A stretch of DNA of 64,000 bases from Agromyces humatus (GTDB lineage: Bacteria > Actinomycetota > Actinomycetes > Actinomycetales > Microbacteriaceae), in NCBI RefSeq assembly GCF_021228295.1, contig NZ_JAJQPD010000002.1:496001-560000 (forward strand), read 5' to 3'. Position numbers and translations under genes: made by a program. Shown here piece after piece: positions 16,812 to 27,087 of the stretch (positions are counted from its first letter, which is position 1; each line of letters begins with the position of its first letter). A model generated the notes under the pieces. It ran no database searches and was not told the DNA's origin. It saw only the letters and a program-made list of their open reading frames with translations.

Positions 16812-18406
16812 CGGCCGAGGAACTTCTGCAGCGAGGCGAGCTCTTCTTCGGTCGGGGCGTTCTTGGCACCGGCGCCCGCGCCGGCGCCGGCGCCGAGGCC
16901 GAACCCCGAACCGGCGGGCGCCGAGCCGTGATCGGTGGGGGCGACGCCCGACGCGATCGCCGCATTCTCGGCGGCGCGCTTCGCGGGGTTGCCCGAGCGG
17001 GAGCCCGACGACTTCTTCTTCGCCTTCGCGGCCTGGCGTTTGCCGCCGCCGTGGCCGCCGCCACCGGGGATCGGGCCCATTCCTGGGATCTGGGGCATGC
17101 CGCCGCGCGCGACGGTCTTCATCATCTTCGCCGCCTGCTCGAAGCGCTGCACGAGCTGGTTGACGTCGGTGACGGTCATGCCCGCGCCCTTCGCGATGCG
17201 CAGTCGGCGCGAGCCGTTGAGGAGCTTGGTGTTCTTGCGCTCTGCCGGGGTCATCGACTGGATGATCGCCTCGGTGCGCACGATCTCGCGCTCGTCGAAG
17301 TTCTCGAGCTGCTGCTTCATGCCACCCGCGCCGGGGAGCATGCCGAGCATCTTCTTGATGGAGCCGGCGCCGCGCAGCTGCTGCATCTGCGCCAGGAAGT
17401 CGTCGAGCGTGAACTGCTCGGTCGCGAGCTTCTCGGCGACCTTCAGCGCCTCCTCCTCGTCGAAGGCCTCTTGGGCCTGCTCGATGAGCGTGAGGATGTC
17501 GCCGAGGTCGAGGATGCGGCTCGCCATGCGGTCGGGGTGGAACGGCTCGAAGTCGTCGAGTCCTTCACCGGTCGACGCGAAGATGATGGGACGCCCGGTG
17601 ACGGACGCCACGGAGAGCGCCGCACCGCCGCGCGCGTCGCCGTCGAGCTTCGAGAGCACGACGCCCGTGAAGTCGACGCCCTCTTGGAACGCCTTCGCCG
17701 TGGTGACGGCATCTTGACCGATCATCGCGTCGATGACGAAGAGCACCTCGTCGGGGTTCGTCGCCTTGCGGATGTTCGCGGCCTGCTTCATCATCTCGGC
17801 GTCGACGCCGAGCCGACCCGCCGTGTCGATGATGACGACGTCGTGCTGGGCCCGCTCGGCCTGCTTCACGGCGTCTCGGGCGACGCGCACCGGGTCGCCG
17901 ACGCCGTTGCCCGGTTCTGGCGCGAAGACCGGCACGCCGGCCTGGCCGCCCACCACCTGCAGCTGGTTCACCGCGTTCGGGCGCTGCAGGTCGGCGGCGA
18001 CGAGCATCGGGGTGTGGCCGTCTTTCACGAGCCACTTCGCGAGCTTGCCCGCGAGCGTCGTCTTACCCGCACCCTGGAGGCCGGCGAGCATGATCACGGT
18101 CGGCGGGTTCTTCGCGAACTGCAGGCGGCGCTGCTCGCCGCCGAGGATGCGCACCAGCTCTTCGTTGACGATCTGCACGACCTGCTGCGCCGGGTTCAGC
18201 GCCTTGTTGACCTCGTCGCCGAGCGCGCGTTCGCGAACGTGGGCGGTGAACTGCTTGACCACGTCGAGTGAGACGTCGGCGTCGAGCAGGGCACGACGGA
18301 TCTCGCGCACCGTGCCATCGACGTCGGATGCCGAGAGCTTGCCCTTGGTGCGAAGGTTCTTGAACGTCTCCGCGAGGCGGTCAGACAGGTTTCCGAAGGT
18401 TGCCAT
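16808..18406 (-). CDS. ffh: Signal recognition particle protein Ffh
   Basis: The SRP54 GTPase that binds signal peptides and 4.5S RNA. The 532 residues contain the N domain, the G domain ([39 protein letters not shown]) and the M domain ([31 protein letters not shown] binds RNA). A Gly/Ala/His-rich tail ends [13 protein letters not shown]. The length is a little above the usual 450-520 because of the tail. It lies 13 bp after the DUF2004 gene and close to ftsY, its receptor. Confidence 0.97.
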   Translation of the reverse strand: MATFGNLSDRLAETFKNLRTKGKLSASDVDGTVREIRRALLDADVSLDVVKQFTAHVRERALGDEVNKALNPAQQVVQIVNEELVRILGGEQRRLQFAKNPPTVIMLAGLQGAGKTTLAGKLAKWLVKDGHTPMLVAADLQRPNAVNQLQVVGGQAGVPVFAPEPGNGVGDPVRVARDAVKQAERAQHDVVIIDTAGRLGVDAEMMKQAANIRKATNPDEVLFVIDAMIGQDAVTTAKAFQEGVDFTGVVLSKLDGDARGGAALSVASVTGRPIIFASTGEGLDDFEPFHPDRMASRILDLGDILTLIEQAQEAFDEEEALKVAEKLATEQFTLDDFLAQMQQLRGAGSIKKMLGMLPGAGGMKQQLENFDEREIVRTEAIIQSMTPAERKNTKLLNGSRRLRIAKGAGMTVTDVNQLVQRFEQAAKMMKTVARGGMPQIPGMGPIPGGGGHGGGKRQAAKAKKKSSGSRSGNPAKRAAENAAIASGVAPTDHGSAPAGSGFGLGAGAGAGAGAKNAPTEEELASLQKFLGR

Positions 18407-18419
18407 GGTGCCTTCGATT

Positions 18420-18899
18420 CTAAGCGTCGAAGCGGACGTCGACGATCTCGCGCCCCATGTCGATGGAGGCGACGAGTCGCGCCTCGGTGTCTTCGGGCGC
18501 GAGGCCGTACTCGAATTCGGCGAACACGTCGCCGTCGCGATCGGCGTCGGGACGCAGGTCGACGCGGACGAGACTCAACGAGCGCAGGGCGTCGATCTGC
18601 CGGTCGCCGGACTCGCGGGTGATGGCCGCGTCGGCGGCGTCGGCTTCCTCGCCGTCGAGCACGGCCGCGAGGAAGTTCGTGACGGGGCCGCGCCCGTCGA
18701 GCTGCCCCACGAAGACGTTGCGCAGCTCGTCGTCGACGAGCTCGAGCTCCCCGACCATCGTGGCGGCCGCATCGAGCGCCGCCGTCGAGACGAGGTCGGA
18801 GTCCGCGTCGAGCACGACCTCGACGTCTTGGTCGCCGTACTCCTTGCGTTCGGCCCAGTAGTCGCCGATGAGTCCGAAGTAGTCATGTTCGATCGACAT
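18420..18899 (-). CDS. DUF2004-like protein of unknown function
   Basis: I recognise no enzyme motif. From ATG 18899 it has 159 residues and is strongly acidic. It starts SIEHDYFGLIGDYWAERKEYG and ends in beta-rich sequence (FAEFEYGLAPEDTEARLVASI). It resembles the DUF2004 family, whose role is not known to me. It begins 11 bp after the ftsY stop with a GGGGG site, so it should be co-transcribed with ftsY and ffh. The frame could start 13 codons earlier inside ftsY (ATG 18938), which I consider less likely. Confidence 0.8.
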   Translation of the reverse strand: MSIEHDYFGLIGDYWAERKEYGDQDVEVVLDADSDLVSTAALDAAATMVGELELVDDELRNVFVGQLDGRGPVTNFLAAVLDGEEADAADAAITRESGDRQIDALRSLSLVRVDLRPDADRDGDVFAEFEYGLAPEDTEARLVASIDMGREIVDVRFDA

Positions 18900-18909
18900 G
18901 CGATGCCCC

Positions 18910-19785
18910 CTAGCCCACGAGTTTCTGCGCGAAGACATGCGGCGTGAAACCCGTCAGGTCGCCGATGCCCTCGCCCTGGCCGATGAGCTTGATCGGCAGG
19001 CCGGTCTTCTCTTGCACGGCCAGCACGAAGCCGCCCTTCGCGCTGCCGTCGAGCTTCGTGAGCACGAGCCCGGTCACTCCCCCGTGCTCGATGAACGCCT
19101 CGGCCTGCGCGAGGCCGTTCTGCCCGGTGGTCGCGTCGAGCACGAGCAGCACTTCGCTGATCGGCGCCTGCTTCTCGACGACGCGCTTGATCTTGCCGAG
19201 CTCGTCCATGAGCCCGCCCTTGGTGTGCAGGCGTCCGGCGGTGTCGATGATGACGATCTCGGTGCCGTCGCGCTTGGCCTGCTCAACCGTCTGGAAGGCC
19301 ACGGACGCCGGATCCTGGCCCTCGCGCTCGGGCCGGACGATGCCGACTCCGGCGCGCTCGGCCCACGTCGCGAGTTGGTCGACGGCCGCCGCACGGAAGG
19401 TGTCGGCGGCGCCGACCACGACCGAGCGGTCGTAACTGCGCAGGAAGCGTGCGAACTTGCCGATCGTGGTCGTCTTGCCCACGCCGTTGACGCCGACCAC
19501 GAGCACGACCGCGGGCCGCTCGGTGAGCTTCAGGGTCGGATCGTACTTCGACAGCCGCTCTTCGACGTTCTCGCGCAGCATGCGCTGCACGTCGCGCGGG
19601 TCGGTGGTCTTGTACCGCTCGACCTGGGCCCTGATGGCGTCGACCATCTCTTCGGTGACCGCCGGGCCGAAGTCGGCGCGGATCAGCGCGGACTCGAGGT
19701 CGTCCCACGTGTCTTCATCGATCGTCTTCGCTCCGAAGACCCCGCGAAGTGCCGCGCCGAGCGACCAGGATGCGCGTTCTGCCAT
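18910..19785 (-). CDS. ftsY: Signal recognition particle receptor FtsY
   Basis: A membrane-associated GTPase that receives the SRP-ribosome complex. The 291-residue NG domain contains GVNGVGKTTTIGKFA (P-loop), ADTFRAAAVDQL, IDTAGRLHTK and TKLDGSAKGG. It lacks the long acidic N-terminal domain of enterobacterial FtsY, as many Gram-positive forms do. The N-terminal WSLGAALRGVFG stretch could serve as an amphipathic membrane helix. It follows smc by 49 bp and precedes the DUF2004 gene and ffh. Confidence 0.97.
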   Translation of the reverse strand: MAERASWSLGAALRGVFGAKTIDEDTWDDLESALIRADFGPAVTEEMVDAIRAQVERYKTTDPRDVQRMLRENVEERLSKYDPTLKLTERPAVVLVVGVNGVGKTTTIGKFARFLRSYDRSVVVGAADTFRAAAVDQLATWAERAGVGIVRPEREGQDPASVAFQTVEQAKRDGTEIVIIDTAGRLHTKGGLMDELGKIKRVVEKQAPISEVLLVLDATTGQNGLAQAEAFIEHGGVTGLVLTKLDGSAKGGFVLAVQEKTGLPIKLIGQGEGIGDLTGFTPHVFAQKLVG

Positions 19786-19834
19786 GCCACCAGCCTACGG
19801 TGACGGATGCCCCGTGCCACGCGGCATCCGCTCG

Positions 19835-22800
19835 TCAGCTCGCTCGTGCTTCACGGTCCTCGCGGACCCGCTGTCCGACGACGGCGGAGACGCCGTCTTG
19901 GCGCATGGAGACGCCGTAGAGCGCGTCGGCGATCTCCATCGTTCGCTTCTGGTGCGTGATGACGATGAGCTGGCTCGAGTCGCGGAGGTCTTCGAAGGTC
20001 GAGAGCAGTCGGCCGAGGTTCGCGTCGTCGAGGGCCGCCTCGACCTCGTCCATGATGTAGAACGGGCTCGGGCGGGCCTTGAAGATCGCCATCAGCAGCG
20101 CCACGGCCGCGAGCGAGCGCTCGCCGCCCGAGAGCAGCGAGAGTCGCTCGATCTTCTTGCCGGCGGGCTTCACGCTCACCTCGATGCCGGTCGTGAGCAT
20201 GTCGTCGGGGTTCGTCAGCGAGATGCTGCCCGATCCGCCGGGGAACAGCACCGGGAACACCTCGGCGAACGCCGCCTGGGTGTCGTCGAACGCACTGCGG
20301 AAGATCGCCTCCATCTTGGTGTCGATCTCCTCGATGATCGTGATGAGGTCCTTGCGGGTGTTCGCGAGGTCGGTGAGCTGCTCGCTGAGGAACTGGTGGC
20401 GCTGTTCGAGGGCTGCGAACTCCTCGAGCGCGAGCGGGTTCACGCGCCCCAGCTGAGTGAGCTTGCGCTCGGCGGCGGCCAGTCGGCGCTGCTGCTCGTC
20501 ACGCTGGAACGCCCTCGGTTCGCCGGCCTCGTCCTCAGGCGGGATCTCGTGATCGGGTCCGTACTCGGCGACGAGCACGTCTTCGGAGAGACCGAGTTCG
20601 GATTCCGCGCGCTCGACGAGTCCGCCGATGTGGAGCTTCTTCTCGTAGATGCGCAGCTCGAGTCCGTGCACGTCTTCGGTGACGGCGTGCAGGCGCTGCC
20701 TGACCGCCGCCTCCTCGCGTCGCACCGCCTGCAGCTCCTCGTTTCGGCTCGCGCGCTCGGCTTCGGCACGCCCGAGCCCGACCCGGGCCTCGGCGACCGA
20801 CGCGTCGACCGATGCGAGCGCCTGCGGCAGCACATCGGCCACTCGGCGCGCCGCCTCCAGCTGCGCCCGACGGATGACCGCCCGGCGCGCGGCATCAGCG
20901 GCGGCCTGACGCTCAGCGTCGAACTGCGCCTGCATCGCCCGGATGCGCACCTCTTCGGCACGCACGCGCTCCTTCGCGGTCTCGAGCCTGAGCTTCGCTT
21001 CGACCTCGGCCTCACGCGCCGTCTCGAGCGCGGCGAGCGCACCCTCGCGCGCTTCGGTGTCGAGCACCGGTCGAGGAGTTGCCCGCACGACGTCGAGGGC
21101 CTCCTTCGCCGTCACGGCGGCGCGCTCGGCGTCGACGACGCGCTCCTCGGCGTTGGCCGCGGCCTGCCGCAGCCGCTCGGAGTCCGCCTCGGCCGCCTCG
21201 GCCTGCACGCGCGCCCGGTTGAGCTGCTCGGTGCGCTGGGCGAGCTGTGCGTCGAACTCTCTCAGCGCCGCGAGGGCGCGCTTGGACAGCTCCTTCGACT
21301 GCTCGACGATCTGCCGCTGCTCGGTGAGCTCGTACCGGCTGCGCTCGATCTCGGCGCGGACCTCGTCGAGGCGCGCCGCGGCGCGGTCGCGCTCGGCGAT
21401 GAGCTCGATGCGACTCTGCTTCCGCCCTGAGCCGCCGCGCAGCACGAACCGCCCGACGACGGTGCCGTCCTTCGTGATCACGGTGGCGGGCCGCGTCGAC
21501 GCGGCGATCGCCTGCTCGGCAGCGCGGGCCGCAGCGAGATCGTCGGCGATGAGCACCTCTGCCAACAGGCCCTGCACGCCCGCGGGCGCGGTGACCACGG
21601 CCGACGCCGCGGTGAGCCCGTCGAACGTCGGCAGCGGTTCAGGCGCCGCGTTCGACCCGGCCTCGGCCAGCGCCAGCGCAACCCGGCCCAGTTGCCCCGT
21701 CTCGGCCCGGTCGAGCGCGCGGAAGGCGGCGTCGCGATCGTCGACGAGTACCGCGTCGGCGAGCGACCCGAGGGCCGCGGCGATGGCGGCCTCGTAGCCC
21801 GGCTGCACCTGCATCGCCTCGGCGAGCAACCCGCGCACACCGTCGATGCCGGCAGCCACGAGCGCCGCCGAGCCGTCTTTCTGGTCGAGTGCGAGCGACA
21901 GCGCCTGGGTGCGCGCACCCAGTGCACCGTGCTCGCGCTCTCGCCCGTGCAGCTCGTCGCGGATGCGCTCGATCTCGGCCTCGGCCTCGAACACCGCGGC
22001 CTGAGCGAGCTCGTAGGCCTCATCGAGGTCGGTCTCGGCCGTTTCGCGCGTGTCGGCGGCGGTCTCTGCCTCGGCGAGTGCGGCGGCGGCGCGCGACCGG
22101 CGCTCGGCCGATGCTGCGAGGGCGTTCTCGTGGCGGAGCACCTCGCCGCGCACGGCGGCGAGCTTCGACGCGGCCGTGTCGGCCTGCCCCGCGAGCTTCG
22201 AGAGCTCGAGATCGTAGGCCGAGACCAGTGCGCTCTGGCGGGCGATGCCCTCGTCGACGGTGTCGAGTTCCGAACGGCGGCGCATGGTCGCCTCATGGGC
22301 GTCGTCGAGGGCGGATGCCGCAGCACCGACACCGTCGCGAATGCCGTCGAGCTCGGACACGGCGCTGTCGATCATCTCGCGAGTGACGCTCGGCGAGGCA
22401 TCCGTCTCTTCGGACGCGCTCTCGAGCAGTGCGATGCGCTGCCGGGCGAGCGAATCGAGCGAGCGCAGGTTGCCCTGCGCCTGCTCGAGCGCGAAGCTCG
22501 TCGACCTCGCACGGTCGACGTCGTCGCCCGACTGCGCCGCCTCGAGCCGCGTGACCTTGGCCTGGTGCCGCTCGAGCTGGTCTTGCAGTCCCAGCCGCTC
22601 GGCGTGGCGTTCGTGCTCGGTGCGGCCGTGCTGCTCGAGCGCGCGGCGGAGGCCGACCACCTCATCGGCGAGCAACCGTGCGCGGGCGTCGCGCACGACG
22701 GCGGCGATCGTGGCCGCCTCGCGGGCGACCTCAGCCTGGCGGCCCAGCGGTTTCAGCTGGCGTCGGATCTCACCGGCGAGATCGGAGAGACGGGTGAGGT

Positions 22801-23359
22801 TGGCCTGCATCGCGTCGAGCTTGCGCAGCGTCTTCTCTTTGCGGCGCCGGTGCTTCAAGATGCCCGCGGCCTCCTCGATGAAGCCGCGACGGTCTTCGGG
22901 CGTGGCGCGCAGCACCTGGTCGAGCTGGCCCTGTCCGACGATGACGTGCATCTCGCGCCCCAGCCCGGTGTCGCTCAGGAGCTCCTGCACGTCGAGGAGG
23001 CGGCACTGCTCGCCGTTGATCGCGTATTCACTCGTGCCGTTGCGGAACAGCGTGCGCGAGATCGTGACCTCGCTGTACTCGATCGGCAGCGCGCCGTCGC
23101 TGTTGTCGATCGTCAGGCTCACCTCGGCGCGACCCAGCGGGCCGCGCGTCGACGTTCCGGCGAAGATGACGTCCTCCATCTTGCCGCCGCGGAGCGTCTT
23201 GGCGCCCTGCTCGCCCATGACCCACGCGAGGGCGTCGACGACGTTGGACTTGCCCGAGCCGTTGGGGCCGACGATGCAGGTCACACCCGGTTCGAACGCG
23301 AACGAGGTCGGCTGTGCGAAGGACTTGAAGCCCTTGAGCGTCAAGCTCTTCAGATACAC
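19835..23359 (-). CDS. smc: Chromosome segregation protein SMC
   Basis: ATPase core of condensin. The 1174 residues begin VYLKSLTLKGFKSFAQPTSF. The Walker A motif is GPNGSGKSN (residues 32-40), long Ala/Glu/Arg-rich coiled coils flank a hinge around residues 500-680, and the C-terminal signature is LSGGERSLAAVALLMA with Walker B FYIMDEVEAALDDAN. The GTG start at 23359 follows GGGAGGGTGGGAC, a strong binding site; the open frame upstream of it is not conserved. It lies upstream of ftsY, a usual actinobacterial order, but the divergent GNAT gene separates it from mutM-rnc. Confidence 0.97.
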   Translation of the reverse strand: MYLKSLTLKGFKSFAQPTSFAFEPGVTCIVGPNGSGKSNVVDALAWVMGEQGAKTLRGGKMEDVIFAGTSTRGPLGRAEVSLTIDNSDGALPIEYSEVTISRTLFRNGTSEYAINGEQCRLLDVQELLSDTGLGREMHVIVGQGQLDQVLRATPEDRRGFIEEAAGILKHRRRKEKTLRKLDAMQANLTRLSDLAGEIRRQLKPLGRQAEVAREAATIAAVVRDARARLLADEVVGLRRALEQHGRTEHERHAERLGLQDQLERHQAKVTRLEAAQSGDDVDRARSTSFALEQAQGNLRSLDSLARQRIALLESASEETDASPSVTREMIDSAVSELDGIRDGVGAAASALDDAHEATMRRRSELDTVDEGIARQSALVSAYDLELSKLAGQADTAASKLAAVRGEVLRHENALAASAERRSRAAAALAEAETAADTRETAETDLDEAYELAQAAVFEAEAEIERIRDELHGREREHGALGARTQALSLALDQKDGSAALVAAGIDGVRGLLAEAMQVQPGYEAAIAAALGSLADAVLVDDRDAAFRALDRAETGQLGRVALALAEAGSNAAPEPLPTFDGLTAASAVVTAPAGVQGLLAEVLIADDLAAARAAEQAIAASTRPATVITKDGTVVGRFVLRGGSGRKQSRIELIAERDRAAARLDEVRAEIERSRYELTEQRQIVEQSKELSKRALAALREFDAQLAQRTEQLNRARVQAEAAEADSERLRQAAANAEERVVDAERAAVTAKEALDVVRATPRPVLDTEAREGALAALETAREAEVEAKLRLETAKERVRAEEVRIRAMQAQFDAERQAAADAARRAVIRRAQLEAARRVADVLPQALASVDASVAEARVGLGRAEAERASRNEELQAVRREEAAVRQRLHAVTEDVHGLELRIYEKKLHIGGLVERAESELGLSEDVLVAEYGPDHEIPPEDEAGEPRAFQRDEQQRRLAAAERKLTQLGRVNPLALEEFAALEQRHQFLSEQLTDLANTRKDLITIIEEIDTKMEAIFRSAFDDTQAAFAEVFPVLFPGGSGSISLTNPDDMLTTGIEVSVKPAGKKIERLSLLSGGERSLAAVALLMAIFKARPSPFYIMDEVEAALDDANLGRLLSTFEDLRDSSQLIVITHQKRTMEIADALYGVSMRQDGVSAVVGQRVREDREARAS

Positions 23360-23531
23360 GTCCCACCCTCCCCTGTCCGCGAGAACGCTGCGGACTACGG
23401 TATCCGAGGTTCGCACCGGTCGAGCGCACGCGCGCCGTACGCGGACGAAGCCGCCCCTTGCCGCGAACCCGACGCCTCGATATTCTGGCGGGCTGCCCGA
23501 ACGGCACATCACCCGACGACAGGAGCGCCGC

Positions 23532-24602
23532 ATGGCGGTCGAGATCCGACCGATCACCTTCCCCGACCGGCTCGGCACCCGCGAGTCCGTCGAGTTCGAG
23601 CGCTACGCCGAATTCGCGATCGACATCGAGGTCGAGCGATGGGGCGACGACCGGTTGGCGTACACGCCCGCCGAGATGCTCGCGATGTACCGCGACGAGA
23701 CGTACGAGATGCGGCAGGCGTTCGCGGCATGGGACGGCGGGGCATGCGTCGGCCGCACGATCACCTGGTGGGAGCGCGACCCTGCGGCGAAGACCGGCAC
23801 CGTCATCGTGGAGGTCGCTTCGGCGTACCGACGCCAGGGCCTCGGGAGCCGGCTGCTCGAGCACGCCGAGCGCGTGATCACCGATCTCGGGAGGTCCACC
23901 TACATGGGGTGGGTCGACTACCCGATCGCACAGCTCGACCTGCCGGGTCCGCGGCTCGCCGCCCCCGACGGCGATGCCACGATCCCGGCCGAGCTCCCCA
24001 GCGTGCGATTCGCCACGCGTCACGGGTATGTCATCGGACAACTCGAACGCTCGAGTGCGCTCGACATCGACGGCCGCGTGGAGGAATTCCGCACCGAATC
24101 CGCCCGGCGCGAGTCGGCGGCATCCGACTATCGTCTCGTCGGCTGGATCGACCACGTGCCCGAGGCGCTCGTCGACAGCTACGCCGCGGCGCGCGCGCGG
24201 ATGGTGCTCGACGTGCCTGCCGGCGGCCTCACGATCGACGAGGAGCAGTGGGACGCCGACCGAGTGCGATCACACGAGTCGCAGGCGATCGACGGCGGAC
24301 GCAACCTGCTCGTGCAGGCCGCCGTCGCACCCGACGGCTCGATCGCCGGATACACCGAGCTCGAGCTGCCTCCTGGAAAGACCGTCGCGTACCAGTCCGA
24401 CACGCTCGTCCTCGCCGCCCATCGCGGCCACCGCCTCGGCATGCGCATGAAGCTCGCGAACCTCGTTCGGCTCGGCGAGATCGCGCCCGAGCGCACGAAG
24501 ATCTACACGTGGAATGCCGACGAGAACGCGCACATGCTCGCCATCAACATCGCGCTCGGCTTCGAGCCGCACGGCATGTCGGCCGAATTCCAGCGCGGCT
24601 GA
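23532..24602 (+). CDS. GNAT family N-acetyltransferase, apparently two-domain
   Basis: 356 residues from ATG 23532, which is preceded by GACAGGAGC. An N-terminal GNAT fold has the acetyl-CoA loop VIVEVASAYRRQGLGSRLLEHAE (pyrophosphate loop RRQGLGSR near residue 103). A second, C-terminal GNAT-like half has TLVLAAHRGHRLGMRMKLAN near residue 300 and NADENAHMLAINIALGFEP at the end. Tandem GNAT architecture is known in MshD and related proteins, but this is not close enough to call mycothiol synthase. The substrate is unknown. It is alone on the plus strand between smc and mutM. Confidence 0.85.
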   Translation: MAVEIRPITFPDRLGTRESVEFERYAEFAIDIEVERWGDDRLAYTPAEMLAMYRDETYEMRQAFAAWDGGACVGRTITWWERDPAAKTGTVIVEVASAYRRQGLGSRLLEHAERVITDLGRSTYMGWVDYPIAQLDLPGPRLAAPDGDATIPAELPSVRFATRHGYVIGQLERSSALDIDGRVEEFRTESARRESAASDYRLVGWIDHVPEALVDSYAAARARMVLDVPAGGLTIDEEQWDADRVRSHESQAIDGGRNLLVQAAVAPDGSIAGYTELELPPGKTVAYQSDTLVLAAHRGHRLGMRMKLANLVRLGEIAPERTKIYTWNADENAHMLAINIALGFEPHGMSAEFQRG

Positions 24603-24618
24603 CGATCGCGGTCCCCGG

Positions 24619-25557
24619 TCAGGAGCCCGACGACGCCGCGCGACGCGGCGTGCGCCGACGCTGGCATCTCGGGCATCGGTGCGACGAGCGGTTCATGAAC
24701 GGCTCGCGCACCATCGGCGTGCCGCAGCGCGGACACGGCAGTCCGGCGCGCCCGTAGGCGTTCAGCGAGTGCGCGAAGTATCCGGATGCCCCGTTGACGT
24801 TGACGTATTGGGCGTCGAAGCTCGTGCCACCCTCGGCCAGTGCCTTGGCGAGCACCTCGCGAACGGCGGCGAGGAGCTCATGTGCTCGTCGCGCGCTGAT
24901 CGACGAGGCAGGCTGCTCGGGATGCAGGCGCATGGCCCAGAGCGACTCGTCTGCGTAGATGTTGCCGACCCCGCTGATGACGCCCTGATGGAGCAGCACG
25001 CGCTTCACCCCGCTCGCCCGGCGCGCGAGCGACGCGACGAACGCGGCATCGGAGAACGCCGGGTCGAGCGGGTCGCGAGCGATGTGGGCGACCTGCGTGG
25101 GAATGCTGCGTGCCCACTCGCCGGTGACGCCTGCCGAGAACCCGGCCACGTCGCCATCGGTCGTCGCGACGAGTCGGTCGACCGCCAGTGACCCGAACGT
25201 TCGCTGATCGACGAAGTCGACACGCAGTTCGCCGTGCTCGGGGTGCTCGAGATGCAGGCGGATGCGTACGTGCCGGTCGTCGCCGGCGTGGTCGGGAGTG
25301 CGGAGCAGGATCTGCCCGCTCATGCCGAGATGCCCCACGATCGCGCGATCGCCGCCGATCGGAAGCCACAGGAACTTCCCGCGGCGCACCGCTGCATCGA
25401 TGCGGGCACCGGTGGCGAGCGCCTCGAACGCGCCCATCGTGCGATCGTGCCGCGTGAGCGCGCGCGCGTCGAGCACGTCGACCGCGGAGATCGTCGCGCC
25501 GGTCACCGCGGGAGCGAGTCCCGCGCGAACCACCTCGACCTCGGGAAGCTCGGGCAC
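24619..25557 (-). CDS. mutM: Formamidopyrimidine-DNA glycosylase
   Basis: Removes 8-oxoguanine and FaPy lesions and nicks the abasic site. The protein starts MPELPEVEVVRAGL, with catalytic Pro2 and Glu3. Lys61 in RRGKFLWLP is the expected phosphate contact. The helix-two-turn-helix GVISGVGNIYADESLW is intact, and a C-terminal zinc finger has CPRC and, after a gap, CPRC. It has 312 residues, about 30 more than the typical enzyme, with extra sequence in the N-terminal half and a basic tail. It starts 1 bp after the rnc stop. Confidence 0.96.
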   Translation of the reverse strand: MPELPEVEVVRAGLAPAVTGATISAVDVLDARALTRHDRTMGAFEALATGARIDAAVRRGKFLWLPIGGDRAIVGHLGMSGQILLRTPDHAGDDRHVRIRLHLEHPEHGELRVDFVDQRTFGSLAVDRLVATTDGDVAGFSAGVTGEWARSIPTQVAHIARDPLDPAFSDAAFVASLARRASGVKRVLLHQGVISGVGNIYADESLWAMRLHPEQPASSISARRAHELLAAVREVLAKALAEGGTSFDAQYVNVNGASGYFAHSLNAYGRAGLPCPRCGTPMVREPFMNRSSHRCPRCQRRRTPRRAASSGS

Positions 25558-25558
25558 G

Positions 25559-26272
25559 TCAGCGTGACGGGTTCAGGCGGGTCCACGCTTCGAGCGCGGC
25601 GGCCATCTCGGCCTGCTTCTTGCTCGAGCCCTCGCCCGACGCCTCGACGAGATCGCCGACGCTGACCGTGGCGACGAAGTGCTTGTTGTGGTCGGGCCCG
25701 CTCTCGACGACCGCATACGACGGCGCCGGAGCGCCGCGGCGCGCGGCGATCTCTTGAAGGCTCGTCTTCGGGTCCATCGACGCGCCGAATCGGGCGGGAT
25801 CTTGCATGAGCGGGCCGACGAGGCGCAACACGAGGCCGGTCGCGGCATCGCCACCTGCGTCGAGGTACACCGCACCGATGATGGCCTCGACGGTGTCGGC
25901 GAGGATCGACGGCTTGTCGGCGCCGCCCGTCATCGTCTCGCCCCGACCGAGGCGCACGTACGGCCCGACGCCGATCGCGCGACCGACCTCGGCCAGCGCG
26001 ACACTCGAGACGAGACTCGCGCGGCGCTTGGCCAGCTCGCCCTCGTCGAGCTCGGGGTGGTCGCGGAACAGCTTGACCGTGACAGCCTGCCCGAGGATGG
26101 AGTCGCCGAGGAACTCGAGACGCTCGTTGGTCGGTATTCCGCCGTTCTCGTACGCGAACGACCGGTGCGTGAGCGCGAGCTGCAGCAGCGCCGGATCGAT
26201 CTCGACCTGCAGCGTGCGCTGCAGTTCGTCGAGCGTGCGGTCTTCAGCCTGCGTGCGCTCCGTTCGCGTCAC
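25559..26272 (-). CDS. rnc: Ribonuclease III
   Basis: Cleaves double-stranded RNA, including rRNA precursors. The 237 residues show the signature NERLEFLGDSIL with Glu53 and Asp57, a second acidic cluster in ILADTVEAIIGAVYLD, and a C-terminal double-stranded RNA-binding domain (PKTSLQEIAARRG to SSKKQAEMAAA). The start is GTG; no strong ribosome binding site is visible, and translation may be helped by the L32 gene 28 bp upstream. The yceD-rpmF-rnc-mutM order is typical of actinobacteria. Confidence 0.97.
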   Translation of the reverse strand: MTRTERTQAEDRTLDELQRTLQVEIDPALLQLALTHRSFAYENGGIPTNERLEFLGDSILGQAVTVKLFRDHPELDEGELAKRRASLVSSVALAEVGRAIGVGPYVRLGRGETMTGGADKPSILADTVEAIIGAVYLDAGGDAATGLVLRLVGPLMQDPARFGASMDPKTSLQEIAARRGAPAPSYAVVESGPDHNKHFVATVSVGDLVEASGEGSSKKQAEMAAALEAWTRLNPSR

Positions 26273-26300
26273 GACCGGTCGTCGGTGCGTCTCGGGCCGA

Positions 26301-26504
26301 CTAGACGTCGGCGACCTTGCGGCCCTTGTACTCGAGGAAGAGCGGGGTGCCCGCCGAGTCCTCGACGACCTTCGCGCGGTGCGGAAGGCTGTAGGTGACC
26401 TTGCCGTTCTCGACGGTCTTGACGAGCGTGGGGACCTCGGCCTTCCACTGCGACCGGCGCGCGTGGGTGTTGGCGCGTGACTGCTTCCGCTTCGGAACCG
26501 CCAT
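26301..26504 (-). CDS. rpmF: 50S ribosomal protein L32
   Basis: 67 residues beginning [20 protein letters not shown], the L32 signature. It has no Cys, so this is the zinc-independent form. GAGAAGAGAGATAGTC upstream serves as binding site. It starts 2 bp after the yceD stop, the near-universal partner of rpmF. Confidence 0.97.
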   Translation of the reverse strand: MAVPKRKQSRANTHARRSQWKAEVPTLVKTVENGKVTYSLPHRAKVVEDSAGTPLFLEYKGRKVADV

Positions 26505-26506
26505 GA

Positions 26507-27076
26507 CTATCTCTCTTCTCTCTGCTGGGCAGCGCCGGATTCGTGTTCCGCGCCGTTGTCTACGGAAGCCTGCAATCCCGCGAGCGCGGCCCAGCGGGGG
26601 TCGCTGTGCTCAGGGGTGACGAGTTCCGGATGATCGGCCAGTCGGAGCCCGGTCTCGGGGTCGAGACCCGGGCAATCCGGTCGGCACACCGGCTGGAACG
26701 GCAGTGACAGCACTACCGCATCTCGGATGAGTGATTCAAGATCCACGTGGTCATCTTGAACCTCATACTCGATGGCTTCTCCAGAATGATACGCGAAAAG
26801 CTCCTGGAACTCGACTTGGACAGGCAGCGTGATGTCGATGAGGCATCGACCGCACTCCCCCTCGGCGGTCGCATCGACCTCGCCGGTGACGAGGACGCCC
26901 TCGTGAACCGACTCGAGTCGGACTTCGAGATCGAGCTCGGAATCGGCGCGGACCGCGACGAGTCCCTCGCCCATCGCGTCGTCGACGACGATCGTGAGCT
27001 GCTCGTCGCGCATCTCGCCCGGACGATTGACGAGGTCGCGGACGTTCAGGCGATAGGGAGAATGCTTGATGGCCAC
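26507..27076 (-). CDS. yceD: YceD / DUF177 family protein
   Basis: 189 residues with the DUF177 Cys pattern: [14 protein letters not shown] in the middle, then [17 protein letters not shown] toward the end. In other bacteria the family is linked to 23S rRNA accumulation and almost always precedes rpmF, as here. It starts with GTG. Eleven bp upstream is the stop of a transglutaminase gene, so it could be read from the coaD-moxR cassette. Confidence 0.92.
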   Translation of the reverse strand: MAIKHSPYRLNVRDLVNRPGEMRDEQLTIVVDDAMGEGLVAVRADSELDLEVRLESVHEGVLVTGEVDATAEGECGRCLIDITLPVQVEFQELFAYHSGEAIEYEVQDDHVDLESLIRDAVVLSLPFQPVCRPDCPGLDPETGLRLADHPELVTPEHSDPRWAALAGLQASVDNGAEHESGAAQQREER

Positions 27077-27087
27077 GATCGACGATT

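Noticed and set aside
21692-24757. 1021-codon frame opposite smc
   Set aside because: Antisense shadow of the smc coiled coils that runs on out of frame across the GNAT gene.
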